The position numbers and the translations under genes were made by a program. 27,903 nucleotides of DNA from an uncultured Candidatus Altimarinota bacterium (GTDB lineage Bacteria > Patescibacteriota > Gracilibacteria > BD1-5 > JAGOOR01): positions 1 to 27,903 of the forward strand of contig CALEVN010000005.1 of assembly GCA_937924685.1 (NCBI GenBank). Reading direction: 5' to 3'. Below, piece by piece: positions 19,408-27,903 of this stretch; positions within the stretch are counted from its first letter, which is position 1, and every line of letters begins with the position of its first letter. The notes under the pieces were generated by a model. The model saw only the letters and a list, made by a program, of their open reading frames with translations, was not told where the DNA came from and searched no databases.

Positions 19408-20799
19408 TTATGTGTATGATTGTATTATTCTCTCCAATCTCTCACAGAATTCTTCTAGGTCACGGAGATGAATGTGTTCACGAGTAGTGTGCATATTGTG
19501 GCAGGTGGCACCGATAGAGACCCACTGTGTTCCAGGATATTTATCCGCGAGAATACCGACTTCAACAGTTGCATGGGTTGCGACGGTGGGGATTTTTGGT
19601 CCTTTTTTGCCTGACATAGTATCGGCTATCTGATGGATAAAATCATTATCAGCATCAGCATACCAGACAGGAGTTTCGTGATCAAATTCGTAGGAGAGAG
19701 CGTGGAGTTTGCTTTGTGGGAATTTTGCAAATGTGTCTGTGATTTTTCGTTTCATTGGTGCGATGCCTCCAGGCGTGTTGGTACGGAGGAAGTACGCCCA
19801 TTTCATCTTGCCTTCTTTGAGACGGAGTTTTCCGAGATTCCAAGACGAGAGAGGCTTATTTTCTTTATTATATTTTTGAACGCCCGAACCGACTTTGTGG
19901 AGAGGGGAGAGTATGTCTTTTTGATAGTGAGCATCGTAGTCTTCGTCGACGGACTTGAGAGAGATGCTTATGTCTTCGTTGTTGTATTTTTTTTGGAGAT
20001 TTTTCTCACGTTTATTGAGCCATGATTCGAGCACATCTTCATCGCCACTGAAGAGTGCGATAGCGCGGGCACTTCGTGGGATAGCATTGTCTGCATCGCC
20101 TCATTTTATATCTGTGATACCGATGATATCGTCTCGTTCATTGAGTATAGAGATGAGCTCTATGAGAGCATTACCACGGTTTTCATGGATCTCTATACCG
20201 GAATGACCGCCCATGAGACCCGATACACGTATTTTTATTGTTTTCCCTTTTCGAGTCGTCTTTTTTGGCTCATATCGAGCTGTGATGAGGAGTGTCCCAC
20301 CACAACCAATACCTATACTTTCTGAATTACACCAATCGAGATTGATTCCATAGTTTGCACTGACGCTGAGATCGAGTTCATGTGCGCCGACGAGTCCGAT
20401 TTCCTCACCCATCGTGAAGAGGAGCTCGAGAGAAGGTCTCTTCTCAAGTTCAGCAATAGCCATCATGGCAGCGACACCGATACCATTATCGGCTCAGAGT
20501 GTTGTTTTATCTCACCAGAGGACACCATCCTTCTCGATGACTTTTACGCCTTCTTCTGACCAGTCGTGAGAATCCTGTGCGACACATACCATATCCATGT
20601 GTCCTTGGAGACAGAGGATTTCATCACTACTTCATGTTGCTTTTATGAGGAGATTTCCAGCCTCATCATCCTCGTAATCCCAATTATTGTCTTTTGCCCA
20701 TGAAATGAGCCATTTTTTGACTCGTTTTTCTTCATAGGAGCGTCGAGGGATTTCCGAGAGTTCTCGAAAATACCGAAGTGTTTTCTTATAGAGAGACAT
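19408..20799 (-). CDS. pepD: Aminoacyl-histidine dipeptidase (M20C family)
   Basis: A 463-residue cytosolic zinc dipeptidase that cleaves Xaa-His and other dipeptides. Metal and catalytic motifs are LQGHMDMVC (His67, Asp69), GADNGIG (Asp104), and TMGEEIGLVGA (Glu132, Glu133). The lid domain contains GLMGGHSGIEI, and SIGATCHNMHTTREH supplies the late His ligand. Length and motif order fit PepD/pepV-type C-class enzymes. ATG 20799 (MSLYKKTL) is preferred over an in-frame ATG 90 bases upstream because it matches the family N-terminus. About four UGA-Gly codons. In a reduced genome that probably lives on a host, it would recycle scavenged peptides. Confidence 0.93.
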
Positions 20800-20840
20800 T
20801 AATTTGATTGTAATGATAGTTTTGGAGTTACAAGTACAAT

Positions 20841-20869
20841 ACTTGCGAGATTGTGAACTTCTGTATAAT
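20841..20869 (+). promoter_or_regulatory. Candidate promoter of the TPR-dnaB genes
   Basis: ACTTGC (20841-20846) and a consensus TATAAT (20864-20869) are 17 bases apart, 24 bases before the TPR ATG. The predicted leader is about 18 bases, in keeping with the SD-less starts. It lies in the divergent gap with pepD. Confidence 0.5.
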
Positions 20870-20893
20870 CTCCCTACCTTATTAAGCAATTTT

Positions 20894-21754
20894 ATGAGTT
20901 TTATTCTTGTCTACGAACTAATCTGGGGGGAAGTGATCCTGATTATTTTAGGTATTTTTTATATCATTTTCCATACCGGACATGGTCTTTGGTCAAAAAT
21001 TGGAAATTTTCGAGAATTTAAACTTTTTCAGAAAAAACAACGATCAAAAATACTTCGTCGGCATACCTTGGAACAGAAAAAAGTCGATGATCAGACTCGT
21101 AGAGTGGATACATCTCTCAATGGTGTCAAAAAAAGAATATCAGCGAAAGATAAGCTCGCTCTCGAAACAATCTATAAAAATGTTCAAGGAAAGCTCGTCG
21201 TCCGTGAATACGAAGAGGCTCGAGCGCAGATTATTACGGGTCTCATGATCGATCGACACAATCCTGAGCTCAATGTGCTTCTCGCTCAGCTCTACGAAAA
21301 AGAGAATGATAATGAAAAGGCAGAAATCATCTTCCGTGACCTCATCCTCCACCACGATCCAAAAAAAGCTGACCTCTATATCTATCTCTGAAACAATCTC
21401 GTTTCTCAGAAGAAAAATACGCTCGCCTATGACGTATTTAAAAAATGACTCGGAAAAGAGCCTAAAAATTCTCAACTTCTTGAGACTCTTGCTGAGCTCG
21501 GTTATGAGCTTCATGAATACGAAGAATCTCTCCTCTATGCGCGTCGTCTCACAGAAGTCCAACCAAAACATATACGTGCTCACGAGCTTCTCGCACTTTC
21601 TCATCTCCAAGTAGGCTCTGATCAAAAGGCATATGATACACTTCTTATGCTCAGAAAACTCGACCCATATAACGAAACTGTCCTTGTCTGGCTCCCAAAA
21701 GTCGAAGAAAAGCTCGGTATACACCCTGATACAAAACGTCTCTCTGATCGATAA
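20894..21754 (+). CDS. Membrane-anchored TPR protein
   Basis: A 286-residue protein with one N-terminal hydrophobic helix (about 1-35, VILIILGIFYIIFHTG) that probably anchors it in the membrane, a basic linker (LFQKKQRSKILRRH), and tetratricopeptide-like helix pairs from about 95 on (EYEEARAQIITGLMIDRHNPELNVLLAQLYEKENDNEKAEIIF and further repeats). Such proteins act as scaffolds. Two UGA-Gly codons (YLGNN, FKKGLG) join the segments. The ATG at 20894 follows a -10 box; the longer ORF reading upstream would begin inside the promoter. dnaB starts 3 bases after its stop. Confidence 0.85.
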
Positions 21755-21757
21755 TTT

Positions 21758-23101
21758 ATGTCTCAAAAAATTCCTCCTTCCTCTCTCGAATCTGAACGAA
21801 GCCTCCTGGGCTCTCTTCTGATAGACAAAGAAGGAGTGATAAAAATCGCTGACCTCGTCACAAAAGATGACTTTTATGATGAGAATCATGGTCTTATCTT
21901 TGCTGCGATCATCGAGCTTTTTCATAAGAATAGACCCATCGATATCATCACTGTCTCAGAATCCTTGAGTGCTCTCGGTAAGCTCGATACTATTGGTGGA
22001 AATGACTATCTTGCTGACCTCACTATCTCTGTTCCGACCAGTGCACACGTCTTTGAATATGCGCAAATCGTCAAAACAAAAGCAGTCCTTCGTCGACTTA
22101 TCCATACAGGGAATTCTATTGCTTCTTTTGGTTTTGATGAGACGACTGAGATAAATACTCTTCTTGAACGCTCAGAACAATCACTCTTTCAGATTACTCA
22201 GACCTTTATCAAAAATAAACTGACGCATATCCGAGACATCCTTGATTTGCGGTATGAGGAGTATGCTAATATTCACGAAGATCCAAAACAGGCAGAGCGC
22301 ACTCGTATCATGACGACATTTAAAAATCTCGATAATAAACTTCAGGGATTACGAGGAGGAGACCTCGTCATACTCGCTGCTCGTCCATCGATGGGTAAGA
22401 CAGCTATGGCTCTCAATATCGCTCAAAATGTCGCAAAAAAGAAAAACGTCGCAATATTTTCTCTCGAAATGAGCAAAGAACAGCTCACTGATCGTATGGT
22501 GTGCGCTGCTATGGGCATTGATTCGTGGAAACTTCAAAAAGGTGAACTCTCAGATGAAGAATTTGCACGTATTGGCGACGCTCTTTCTGAGCTTTCTCAG
22601 GCGCGTATGTTTATCGATGATTCTGCGAGCATGAATCTCCTCGAAATCAAGTCTAAATGTCGTCGTCTCAAGATGGAATCTGGTCTTGATCTCATCGTCA
22701 TCGATTACCTCCAGCTCATCAACGGAAGTAATCCGATGAATCGTGTCCAGGAAATCTCTGACATCTCTCGTGGTCTCAAATCTCTCGCTCGTGAGCTCAG
22801 CGTACCGATCATCGCCCTCTCTCAGCTCTCTCGAGCGGTCGAAAGCCGTGCAAGTAAAGAACCAATTCTCTCTGATCTCCGAGAATCTGGTTCTATCGAA
22901 CAAGATGCTGATATCGTTCTCATGATCTACCGTGAAGAATACTACAACAATGCGGAAATGAATGAAAATGATATGAATAAAGGAAAAACAACCATATTTA
23001 TCCGTAAAAATCGTAATGGTCCTGTCGGAAATGCCGACTTTGTCTTTGACGGTAAGTATATGAAATTTCGAGAAGTGGATACTACTCGAGTTGGTTTTTA
23101 G
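21758..23101 (+). CDS. dnaB: Replicative DNA helicase DnaB
   Basis: 447 residues, the usual length. The N-terminal domain (LESERSLLGSLL...DFYDENHGLIFAAI) is followed by a linker helix and the RecA-like core: Walker A ARPSMGKTA, FSLEMSKEQL, Walker B LDLIVIDYLQLI, the ALSQLSRAVE motif, DLRESGSIEQDADIV, and the arginine/sensor region ending IFIRKNRNGPVG. It unwinds DNA at the replication fork. There is no in-frame UGA even though the protein has many glycines, in contrast to the phage genes. It follows the TPR gene by 3 bases and overlaps the convergent LOG gene by 4 bases at the stops. Confidence 0.98.
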   Translation: MSQKIPPSSLESERSLLGSLLIDKEGVIKIADLVTKDDFYDENHGLIFAAIIELFHKNRPIDIITVSESLSALGKLDTIGGNDYLADLTISVPTSAHVFEYAQIVKTKAVLRRLIHTGNSIASFGFDETTEINTLLERSEQSLFQITQTFIKNKLTHIRDILDLRYEEYANIHEDPKQAERTRIMTTFKNLDNKLQGLRGGDLVILAARPSMGKTAMALNIAQNVAKKKNVAIFSLEMSKEQLTDRMVCAAMGIDSWKLQKGELSDEEFARIGDALSELSQARMFIDDSASMNLLEIKSKCRRLKMESGLDLIVIDYLQLINGSNPMNRVQEISDISRGLKSLARELSVPIIALSQLSRAVESRASKEPILSDLRESGSIEQDADIVLMIYREEYYNNAEMNENDMNKGKTTIFIRKNRNGPVGNADFVFDGKYMKFREVDTTRVGF

Positions 23102-23805
23102 ATAAGACCTAATTCTTTAGCGCCAGCGATATATTGTTTGATGTTGACGCAGGCATTTTCGCCTGATTTTTCATAGGCACTGTGAGCCATATGTATGAGT
23201 TCTACTGTTTTTTCGATAGTATCTGCTTGGATGACGAGTTCTGCTTCATTTGCGTTCATAAAACCTCTTGAGACGAGTTCATCATTGATGTATTTGACGA
23301 GAGGTTTGTATTGATCTCCCCAGAGGATTATAGGGGTACGACAGATATGCCCGACTTGCATCAGTTGCCAGGTATAAAAGAGTTCTAGGAGTGTACCTAT
23401 ACCGCCTGGCGTTATGACAAAAACATGGGAGAGAAGCATAAAAGTATCGAGTCTCGAAGAAAACGTAGATGCTGTCTCTGTGAAGTCGAGGTATTTATTT
23501 GGGTGTTGCTCAAAAGGAAGTTGTATATTTATGCCAATTGATTTTCCTATATCATCTCCATGGACTGCGAGTTGGTGACCATAAGAAGCTGCCTCCATAG
23601 CCCCAGGGCCGCCACCAGTCACGATGTCATAACCATTTTTCGTTATTCTCTTAGCGAGTTCTACTATTTCCTGATAAATGAAGTCTTCGGGCTTGATACG
23701 AGCAGAACCAAAGAGGGCTATACGAAAACGACCATCATTGACGATAGAGCGGAGATTTTTCTTATTGATGAGGTCGTCATTACAGAGTTTTTTCTCGTGA
23801 GACAT
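23098..23805 (-). CDS. LOG/TIGR00730-family Rossmann protein
   Basis: A 235-residue protein with the lysine-decarboxylase-like/LOG fold: IALFGSARI, VTGGGPGAMEAASYG, and PGGIGTLLELFYTWQ. Family members hydrolyse nucleoside monophosphates (cytokinin-activating LOG and bacterial relatives) or have unknown nucleotide-binding roles. The GGGPGxMEA and PGGxGT signatures are complete, so it is probably active. No UGA codon. ATG 23805 was chosen because it lies 4 bases after the DUF1622 stop; an upstream ATG at 23838 would overlap that gene. It is likely co-transcribed with the DUF1622 gene. Confidence 0.88.
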   Translation of the reverse strand: MSHEKKLCNDDLINKKNLRSIVNDGRFRIALFGSARIKPEDFIYQEIVELAKRITKNGYDIVTGGGPGAMEAASYGHQLAVHGDDIGKSIGINIQLPFEQHPNKYLDFTETASTFSSRLDTFMLLSHVFVITPGGIGTLLELFYTWQLMQVGHICRTPIILWGDQYKPLVKYINDELVSRGFMNANEAELVIQADTIEKTVELIHMAHSAYEKSGENACVNIKQYIAGAKELGLI

Positions 23806-23809
23806 GGTT

Positions 23810-24151
23810 TTATTGTATTTTTTGTTGTATATGTTCAAGCTCTTTATTAAGGAAGAAATTGAGAAGTGTACGGATGATGACTATGCCTCCGAGGATGCCG
23901 AGTTGTTCCATACTTGGCTTAAAGACGGTTTCGAGGATATCCGCTGCGACGAGGAATTCGAGACCTAAGAGAAGATAGACACCGAGGCTATATCTGATAG
24001 CATTATGTGTTGCAAATTTTGATTTTGAACCCATTTCAAGGGCTATGAAATGATAGAGTCCATGAACTACTCCTGTTATGATGATGGCGACGCCGACAAG
24101 CCCTACAAACAGGGCAAACATATCGACGGCATGGATAATATGGCTATTCAT
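23810..24151 (-). CDS. DUF1622 family membrane protein
   Basis: 113 residues with three hydrophobic helices (about 10-35, 52-75, 84-104). The family signature is visible: RYSLGVYLLLGLEFLVAADILETV and LGILGGIVIIRTLLNFFLNKELE. DUF1622 proteins are small inner-membrane proteins of unknown function. It lies immediately upstream of the LOG gene; the gap on the other side, to the nucleotidyltransferase end, is 50 bases. No UGA codon. Confidence 0.88.
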   Translation of the reverse strand: MNSHIIHAVDMFALFVGLVGVAIIITGVVHGLYHFIALEMGSKSKFATHNAIRYSLGVYLLLGLEFLVAADILETVFKPSMEQLGILGGIVIIRTLLNFFLNKELEHIQQKIQ

Positions 24152-24201
24152 ATGTCCATATTACACTATTTTATCTTGAATTACAAATATCTACTCTTGT
24201 T

Positions 24202-24936
24202 TTACACAGTTTTATTCTGTACCCATTCTTCTGCTTTCTTGAGTTGTTCTAATGTGCCAATATCGAACCATTTTCACGTAAGAACAGAACCATAGACATC
24301 TTCTTTTTCACAAAGATAGGCAATGAAATCACCTGCACGATCAGCTCTACCGGTTGCTATCACATCAGCGATGTGTACCAGGGAGCTATTTTTGATTATG
24401 TATATGAGGGTTCCAATGAGTGATGATGTTGGATGTTCTGGTTTCTCTATAAAGGATGTGATTTTCATATTTTCGTCCATATGAGGATTGCTCAATTGCT
24501 TTACATACTCCATGTCCCCGACATCATAGAGGCCTATGGTATTTCATTTTGTATGAAAATCAGCGAAAATACCCCGAAAATCATCTTCTATAAAATTATC
24601 TCATCCTATAATCATCACATCTTCATCAATTTTTGCATGTTGCATGACATAATGGATGTCCCCTATTGATCCGAGGCGGTCTTCATTTGAATTTGTACCG
24701 TCATTGATGATGTGAATATTAGAATAGTTTGATTGTGCGAGCCACTCATCAAATACGTGAGCAAATTTATTATTTGAAACTATAAAAATATCATGTATTT
24801 CAGGGATATTTTTTAATTTTTCAATCAGATATTCCACCATGGGTTTCCCGGCCACAGGAATCATTGGCTTTGGTGCGTTTATTGTCAGAGGATAGAGGCG
24901 AGTGCCGTATCCGCCTGCGAGTATTATTGCTTGCAT
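24202..24936 (-). CDS. Sugar-phosphate nucleotidyltransferase (RmlA/GalU-like)
   Basis: A 244-residue enzyme that couples a sugar 1-phosphate to an NTP, making an NDP-sugar for surface glycans. The start has the nucleotide-binding loop ILAGGYGTRLYPLT, followed by KPMIPVAGKPMVEYLIEKL, the metal-binding GDNF (the Gly is UGA), FIEKPEHP, and a late GKWFDIGT. It is shorter than RmlA (about 290) and lacks the acyltransferase tail of GlmU. Three UGA-Gly codons. ATG 24936 begins MQAIILAGG, the canonical N-terminus. The sugar is not determinable. Confidence 0.9.
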
Positions 24937-24991
24937 AGTTGTAGTGAAAAGTATATGACAAATTTTGTGAATTCTAGCAACTCTTCTGTTT

Positions 24992-25018
24992 TTGCAAATC
25001 AAAACTTTTCTATATACT
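24992..25018 (+). promoter_or_regulatory. Candidate ftsH promoter
   Basis: TTGCAA (24992-24997) and TATACT (25013-25018) are 15 bases apart, 34 bases before the ftsH ATG. The spacing is short of the optimum, so the -35 is uncertain. The gap to the divergent nucleotidyltransferase gene holds nothing else obvious. Confidence 0.4.
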
Positions 25019-25052
25019 GCGAACATCTTCTTATTCATCACTTTTGTCTCCC

Positions 25053-27029
25053 ATGGCTTATAAAAAATCAGACTTGACTCAATCTCAGAAAAAGAAATTT
25101 GAAACTTCTGCTGCAGGCACTCCTGGCCAATCCCAGAAAAAGAAACCTGGAAAGAAAAAATACTCAGCCCTCATTACTCTTTTTGTTATTTCTCTCCTCT
25201 TTGGAGGAAGTATTTTTTATCTCGTAGAATCACCAAATACCACAAAAGAAGTGCCTATTTCTGATTTTGTTCAGTCATATAAAAATAATAAATATTCTCA
25301 AATAGAAGTGAGTGATCAGACAGTGACGGGCACTCTAGCTGGAGAGACTCCTTCTATTCCAAAAGTTTCTTTTGATTTTACAGCTCCAATACGCAACACA
25401 GAGACATCAACGCTTCCAGCTCATGATTCTCTCAAGGATATAGGTATCGATATCAATGCTCCGATAAATAGCAGTATCAAAATTATTGACACTACTTCGA
25501 TGCATTTTTGGGAAGATCTCGCTCCTACTATTATCGGTACGGTTTTATTTATAGGCTTATTTATACTCCTCATGGGGCGTATGATGGCTGGTTCAGGTGG
25601 TGGCCCTATGAGTTTTGTAAAAAATAAGGCAAAACGATATGAACCAACGAAAGGAAAAATTCTTTTTTCTGATGTAGCTGGATCTGCAGAAGAGAAACAG
25701 GACCTCCAGGAATTTGTCGATTTCCTTAAAGCGCCTGGAAAATATAAAAAACTTGGTGCAAAAATACCACGAGGTGTCCTTATGGTGTGACCTCCCGGTA
25801 CTGGTAAGACACTCCTTGCTCGAGCGGTAGCAGGGGAGAGCGATGTTCCTTTTTACTCTATTTCTGGTTCTGAATTTGTCGAGATGTTTGTGGGTGTTGG
25901 TGCTGCTCGAGTACGAGACCTCTTTGCCGAGGCAAAAGCACATGCACCGGCTATCATCTTTATCGATGAAATCGATGCTATAGGTAAAAAACGATCAACT
26001 GGATTTGGTGGTGGACATGATGAACGAGAACAGACACTGAATCAGATTTTGACCGAAATGGATGGTTTTGATAATGATACAAATGTCATTATCATGGGTG
26101 CTACAAACCGTGCTGATGTCCTCGATAAGGCTCTTCTTCGTCCGGGTCGATTTGATAGAAAAGTCACCATTCATCTCCCAAATCTCGAAGATCGTATCGC
26201 TATTCTCGAAGTCCATGCCCGCAATAAACCGATGGCTAAAGACGTGAATTTCCGAAAAGTTGCGAGCTCTACTATTGGATTTGCTGGTGCCGATCTCGAA
26301 AATCTCCTCAATGAAGCGGCTATTCTCGCTGGTCGAGAAAATTCTCATGAAATCACTCAACACATGCTTCAACAGAGTATCGAAAAGATAGTTATGGGAA
26401 ATACCAAAAAATCACATGTCATGACAGAGTTTGAACAAAAACTCACTGCTTACCACGAAGTTGGTCATGCTATGATTGGAAAGATGACGAAACACTCTGA
26501 TCCTGTTCATAAAATATCTATTATTTCTCGTGGTTCTGCTGGCGGTGTTACCTGGTTTCTGCCCGAGAAGGATAGGACTTATATCACGAAAGCAAAAATG
26601 ATGGATGAGCTTGCTGTCTACTTTGGAGGCCGTGCTGCTGAGGAAATATTCTTTGGTCCTGAATATATAACGACAGGTGCTTCATCTGATATCGAGCGTG
26701 CGACTGATATGGCTCGGAGCATGGTCACACAGTATGGATTTGATAGTGATATTGGACTTGAAAACATAGCCTCTCGTGCCGTGAGTGGTAATTATCTCGA
26801 TGCGACTGAAGAAGGAGCTGTCGTCTCTGATGAGACCAGAAATCTCGTCGATACAAAGGTGAGAAAGCTTCTCATGGAAGCCTATGAAAGGGCAAAGAAA
26901 ATTATCCTCGCCAATCGTGATCTTCATGAAAAAATCTCGCAAATCCTCATGAAAAAACAGGAGATGCTTCAAGAAGAATTTGATGAGTTTTTCGATGGTG
27001 TAAAATTCCCTGAAAAGATTCTACTTTAG
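25053..27029 (+). CDS. ftsH: ATP-dependent membrane metalloprotease FtsH
   Basis: 658 residues. Two membrane helices (about 38-58 and around 165-185) flank an extracytoplasmic loop; the AAA+ domain follows with Walker A GPPGTGKT (246-253), IIFIDEIDAIG, the GATNRADVLDKALLRPGRFDRKV region, and the zinc site HEVGH (468-472). It degrades misassembled membrane proteins and short-lived regulators. The first Walker A Gly is the only UGA in the gene (25788-25790). Because that Gly is invariant in FtsH, this one codon is the cleanest proof of UGA=Gly here. ATG 25053 (MAYKKSD) is chosen over TTG 25044. A strong terminator follows the stop. Confidence 0.98.
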
Positions 27030-27045
27030 CTTTGAAGCGGTATAG

Positions 27046-27074
27046 AAAGGCAAGAATATTTCTTGCCTTTTTAT
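27046..27074 (+). terminator. Rho-independent terminator after ftsH
   Basis: A perfect 11-bp stem (AAAGGCAAGAA and TTCTTGCCTTT) with a 3-base loop is followed by a T run, 16 bases after the ftsH TAG. Confidence 0.85.
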
Positions 27075-27120
27075 TATTTTGCGTATTATCTCAGCGTTTT
27101 TAACTCTCTAAAAATTATTT

Positions 27121-27678
27121 ATGGCAAGCATGGATGAACTGAAAGTTGGTAAAAAAATCATCGTCGATGGTCAACCGTACGAAGTTACTAAATCTGAACA
27201 TCTCAAGGTGGCTATGGGGAAAGGTATGGAAAAATGTACTATTGTAAATCTCCTCAATGGTAAATCTATGTCTACGACGTTTCATGCTGTAGACAAAGTA
27301 GAGCAAGCCGATATTCAACTCCGTGATGCGGATTATCAATACTCTGATGGTTCTGCGTATCATTTTATGGATACTGCTACATTTGATAGTTATTTTATCA
27401 ATGCTGATGTTATTGGTGAGAAAAAATACTTCCTCGTGGAGGGTGATAAGACAACAGTCATGTTCTGGGATGGGAATCCTATCAATGTACAGATTGAGCC
27501 TTCTGTCACACTTGAAGTGGTCGATACTCCACCAGGAGAGAAGGGTAATAGCGCTTCTAATAATCTCAAACCAGCGAAACTCAATACTGGACTTGAAGTG
27601 AAAGTGCCACTTTTTATCACACAAGGTGAAAAAGTCCGTGTTGATAGCCGAACCTATGAATACCTCGGAAGAGCCTAG
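27121..27678 (+). CDS. efp: Translation elongation factor P
   Basis: A 185-residue three-domain EF-P that rescues ribosomes stalled at polyproline. Domain I has KVGKKIIVDGQPYEV; domain III has DTPPGEKGNSASNNLKPAKLNTGLEVKVPLFI and closes SRTYEYLGRA. The tip loop reads KVAMGKGMEKC where E. coli has KPGKGQA: the tip Lys is kept but the conserved Pro is replaced, so its modification may differ or be absent. No in-frame UGA. It sits between two strong terminators as a single-gene unit. Confidence 0.97.
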   Translation: MASMDELKVGKKIIVDGQPYEVTKSEHLKVAMGKGMEKCTIVNLLNGKSMSTTFHAVDKVEQADIQLRDADYQYSDGSAYHFMDTATFDSYFINADVIGEKKYFLVEGDKTTVMFWDGNPINVQIEPSVTLEVVDTPPGEKGNSASNNLKPAKLNTGLEVKVPLFITQGEKVRVDSRTYEYLGRA

Positions 27679-27700
27679 TTTACTTCATTCTGTAACATTC

Positions 27701-27727
27701 AAAAACCCCTCTTTGTGAGGGGTTTTT
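27701..27727. terminator. Bidirectional terminator between efp and the convergent gene
   Basis: A perfect 11-bp stem (AAAAACCCCTC and GAGGGGTTTTT) with loop TTTGT. It has T runs in both directions and lies between the efp stop (27678) and the stop of a minus-strand gene (27736-27734), so it probably ends both transcripts. Confidence 0.85.
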
Positions 27728-27733
27728 ATTCCA

Positions 27734-27903
27734 TTATTTCATTAAAAATGTTACTGGTTTTAAGAAAAAAGCTATAAAAGAGAGTATATTGAGATAAAAA
27801 CTCAGTGTCAAAAATCCTGTAAATACAGAAAACCAGAGAGCTATATTGTGCTTAAAGAGTGCTTCTATGGGATCTTGAGCACCGCTAGCCACCGGTGTTG
27901 ATT
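27734..27903 (-). CDS. C-terminal part of a membrane protein, unknown, cut by window edge
   Basis: The last 55 codons of a minus-strand gene are visible, ending in TAA at 27734. They encode a short polar stretch (SGAQDPIEALFKHN) and then two hydrophobic segments (IALWFSVFTGFLTLSFYLNI and LSFIAFFLKPVTFL) forming a hairpin. No family can be named from this tail. It converges with efp across a shared terminator. Confidence 0.6.
   Translation of the reverse strand, partial: STPVASGAQDPIEALFKHNIALWFSVFTGFLTLSFYLNILSFIAFFLKPVTFLMK

Noticed and set aside
21140..21925. A 261-codon minus-strand ORF antisense to the TPR gene and the dnaB start
   Set aside because: The composition is that of a shadow frame (runs of Phe, Glu, Ser), and both sense-strand genes are well supported.
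27115..27624. A 169-codon minus-strand ORF antisense to efp
   Set aside because: efp is certain on the plus strand, and the antisense frame carries no recognisable motif.
1..27903. CRISPR arrays
   Set aside because: No regularly spaced direct repeats of 23-40 bases and no cas-like motifs were seen on either strand.

Overview
The window comes from a bacterium that reads UGA as glycine (translation table 25), so it most likely belongs to the Absconditabacteria (SR1) or Gracilibacteria. The evidence is internal. In-frame TGA falls where glycine is invariant: the first Gly of the FtsH Walker A (25788-25790), the residue after the helicase DEAH box (4987-4989), the acetyl-CoA loop of a GNAT acetyltransferase (17671-17673), and the DPPYG and FGGSGS motifs of phage DNA methyltransferases. 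With TGA sense, more than 20 broken reading frames join into full-length genes that end at TAA or TAG. No gene I checked has a Shine-Dalgarno sequence; starts follow A/T-rich leaders such as AATTT-ATG.

Positions 1-11391 (minus strand) form an accessory, phage-derived region. In transcription order it encodes a ParB-domain DNA methyltransferase, a second DNA methyltransferase, small and large terminase subunits, a serine recombinase, a PLD-nuclease/SNF2-helicase fusion and an Eco57I/PglX-like adenine methyltransferase that runs off the left edge. The last two look like a restriction or DISARM-like defence cassette. A structured 5' leader candidate (11425-11478) precedes the first methyltransferase gene.

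Positions 11557-14806 (minus strand) hold a compact five-gene operon: a LexA-like repressor, a DUF2188 protein, an unrecognised 248-residue protein, a four-helix membrane protein and a ComEC-type metallo-beta-lactamase-fold hydrolase, ending at a terminator. Most of these genes are invisible or broken under the standard code. This is the best candidate here for an undescribed system. Divergently, two small ORFs and a umuD-umuC mutagenesis pair (15356-17223) lie on the plus strand, with a near-perfect palindromic operator touching the umuD start.

Positions 17362-27903 look chromosomal: a GNAT acetyltransferase, an MFS-like transporter with an M20 dipeptidase (pepD), a TPR protein followed by dnaB, a LOG/TIGR00730 protein with a DUF1622 membrane protein, a sugar-phosphate nucleotidyltransferase, ftsH, efp and the tail of a membrane protein. 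Several of these (dnaB, efp, the LOG gene, DUF1622) contain no UGA and ftsH has one, while phage and cargo genes use UGA heavily. No rRNA, tRNA or CRISPR array was found, and no gap without a gene exceeds 300 bases.
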